Below, piece by piece: positions 9,814 through 11,120 of a stretch of 11,120 nucleotides of DNA. Every line of letters begins with the position of its first letter. The stretch's first letter is position 1. The position numbers and the translations under genes are program-made. The notes under the pieces are model-generated. The model was not told where the DNA came from. It saw only the letters and a list, made by a program, of their open reading frames with translations, and did not search any database. The stretch comes from Candidatus Heimdallarchaeota archaeon AB_125 (lineage in GTDB: Archaea > Asgardarchaeota > Heimdallarchaeia > Heimdallarchaeales > Heimdallarchaeaceae), in NCBI GenBank assembly GCA_001940755.1, contig MEHH01000062.1, positions 1 to 11,120 of the forward strand. The letters run 5' to 3'.

Positions 9814-11120
9814 AATTTTTTCTTCCTATCAATTAATACTTTTGCTGCGAAAGCTGCTTCTTTTGGAGACATAAAGATTGGAGCATTTTCTTCAGCTGCA
9901 ACTTTCTTAACTTGATTCATTAATTTTCCACTCATGACTATGGGTAAGATAGGTTTCTTCCTACCAGTTTCATTCCAAGCACGAATTGCTCCTTTGTAAT
10001 GTTCATCAGGTTGCATTTCTAAAAATGTAGGAATGACTGCACAAGGAACAATTATATCTATATTCGGATCCTCAAACATAGCCTTAGCAACTTGATAGAA
10101 TTCTTCTCCTCTTGCTCCAGCTATCATGTCTAATGGATTAACTTTCTTTACCAAAGGTATAACATACGGATCTATTTTCTCTTTGAACTCCTCGCTGAAT
10201 TCAGCTAGCTCTAGACCAAACTCATCTAAATTATCACTGAATAGAACAGCACTTCCTCCACTATTTGTAAATAATCCAATACGATTTCCTTCTGGTAAGG
10301 GAGAATAGGAAAAAGCTTTGATAGCAGTAACATAATCACTCATACTTTCACAAAGAGTAGCTCCTGCTTGTTTGACAGCTGCTTGAAGAGAACTATAATC
10401 GGTAGCTATTGAACCTGTATGGCTAGAAGCAGCTTTTGCTCCGGCAGATGTGCGACCACCTTTCAAAACTATAGTTGGTTTGATCTGAGTTACTTCCTTG
10501 AGAGTCTCATAGAATCTTCTTCCATCGACAACATTTTCTAAATAGATGCATACTACTTGAGTAGCTTCATCTTCTTTGAAGAATTCAAGTAGATCAGTTA
10601 GATTAACATCAATCATATTTCCAAGGTTGGCAAACTTAGAGAATCCTAAACCTTGCCATTCCATTTCATAAAGACATGCAGCGCCAAAACTTCCTGATTG
10701 TGTGACCATACTTACGTTTCCATGAGGAGGAGTAATAACAAATGAAGCATTCATACCAATGTCAACATTCATGATTCCCACGCAATTTGGACCTATTATC
10801 CTGATACCTTCAGCAGTTGCTTTTCTTGCCATTTCTTCTTGGATCATTTTCCCTTCTTCATTGATTTCTCCGAAGCCTGCGGAAACGATAACTATCCTCT
10901 TGACCTTTTTCTCAATACATTGGTCGACAACTATAGGAACAGCTTTTGAAGGAACAAGGATTATTGCTAAATCGATTTCCTTAGGAACATCAATAACAGA
11001 AGGATAACTCTTCAGACCAAGGATTTCTGATGATTTAGGATTGATTGGGAATAGCTCACTTGTCACATTTTCATTTTCTACAAGATTAACGGTAACAGTA
11101 TTACCCAATTTCTTTGGATC
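9804..11120 (-). CDS. ADP-forming acyl-CoA (acetate-CoA) ligase, alpha subunit, partial
   Basis: The frame runs off the right edge. The edge codons read DPKKLGNTVTVNLVENENV, so the apparent TTG start at 11108 is internal and roughly 20-25 residues are missing. The visible part has the CoA-binding Rossmann domain (ELFPINPKSSEILGLKSYPS, then IDLAIILVPS), the two succinyl-CoA-ligase-like domains (RIIGPNCVGIMN, VSMVTQSGSFG, FANLGNMIDVNLTDLLEFF) and the catalytic histidine in ASSHTGSIA (codon 10419-10421), which carries phosphate between the active sites. Such enzymes make ATP from acetyl-CoA or other acyl-CoAs and ADP in archaeal fermentation of sugars, amino acids or peptides. The protein ends after the alpha part; the ATP-grasp beta subunit is not fused and does not follow downstream, so it must be encoded elsewhere, possibly beyond the right edge. 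Confidence 0.9.
   Translation of the reverse strand, partial: DPKKLGNTVTVNLVENENVTSELFPINPKSSEILGLKSYPSVIDVPKEIDLAIILVPSKAVPIVVDQCIEKKVKRIVIVSAGFGEINEEGKMIQEEMARKATAEGIRIIGPNCVGIMNVDIGMNASFVITPPHGNVSMVTQSGSFGAACLYEMEWQGLGFSKFANLGNMIDVNLTDLLEFFKEDEATQVVCIYLENVVDGRRFYETLKEVTQIKPTIVLKGGRTSAGAKAASSHTGSIATDYSSLQAAVKQAGATLCESMSDYVTAIKAFSYSPLPEGNRIGLFTNSGGSAVLFSDNLDEFGLELAEFSEEFKEKIDPYVIPLVKKVNPLDMIAGARGEEFYQVAKAMFEDPNIDIIVPCAVIPTFLEMQPDEHYKGAIRAWNETGRKKPILPIVMSGKLMNQVKKVAAEENAPIFMSPKEAAFAAKVLIDRKKKFQK

Noticed and set aside
10126..11007. Plus-strand open frames opposite the acyl-CoA synthetase gene
   Set aside because: Shadows of a strongly conserved enzyme gene.
1..11120. CRISPR array, tRNA genes, transposase or integrase
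   Set aside because: No regularly spaced repeats, no cloverleaf with a T-loop signature, and no recombinase-like protein were found in reading both strands by eye. The two repeat pairs are single duplications.

Overview
The window looks like a piece of an archaeal chromosome, most probably from an Asgard-type archaeon. The DNA is AT-rich, and most genes are preceded by a TATA box about 24-32 bp before the start codon, which implies leaderless or nearly leaderless mRNAs. Bacterial -35/-10 promoters are absent. The gene content also fits: two proteins that look like relatives of transcription factor B (TFB/TFIIB), an ADP-forming acyl-CoA synthetase alpha chain, and a longin-like N-terminal domain joined to a region that recalls eukaryotic DENN modules. 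The lineage is an inference; no rRNA or other marker gene is present.

Left part (1-1430): a solitary MNT-type nucleotidyltransferase gene faces a RelE-type toxin/antitoxin pair. The segment is bracketed by two 54-bp direct repeats (51 of 54 bases identical). Each repeat encodes a 13-14-codon mini-ORF with its own TATA box at leaderless spacing. The left copy is followed by a strong hairpin and a T-run, so it could be a small RNA or micropeptide gene.

Middle part (1430-6800): a TFB-like two-cyclin protein without a zinc ribbon overlaps a membrane protein that resembles a site-2-protease-type metalloprotease but has HMxxH where HExxH is expected. Next comes a regulator with two AbrB-like half-domains and a C-terminal winged helix, then, on the minus strand, a zinc-ribbon plus cyclin-like plus HEAT-repeat protein and a radical SAM/SPASM enzyme. 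About 155 bp spanning the abutting stop codons of the winged-helix gene and the radical SAM gene occur twice, once on each side of the HEAT gene. The left copy holds a radical SAM tail remnant and the right copy a winged-helix tail remnant. The locus therefore descends from two diverged copies of a convergent gene pair.

Right part (6800-11120): a zinc-ribbon, Tyr/Pro/Gln-rich, single-pass membrane protein ending in four tryptophans; the longin/DENN-like protein; three short two-helix membrane proteins in one tight operon; a small helical protein of unknown function; and the alpha subunit of an ADP-forming acyl-CoA synthetase, which runs off the right edge. Several plus-strand genes here end in hairpins that include the stop codon. 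No tRNA, rRNA, CRISPR array or transposase was found.

The genes suggest a transcription-control neighbourhood (two TFB-like proteins and an AbrB/winged-helix protein) next to a peptide-modifying type of enzyme. How they work together is not shown by the sequence.
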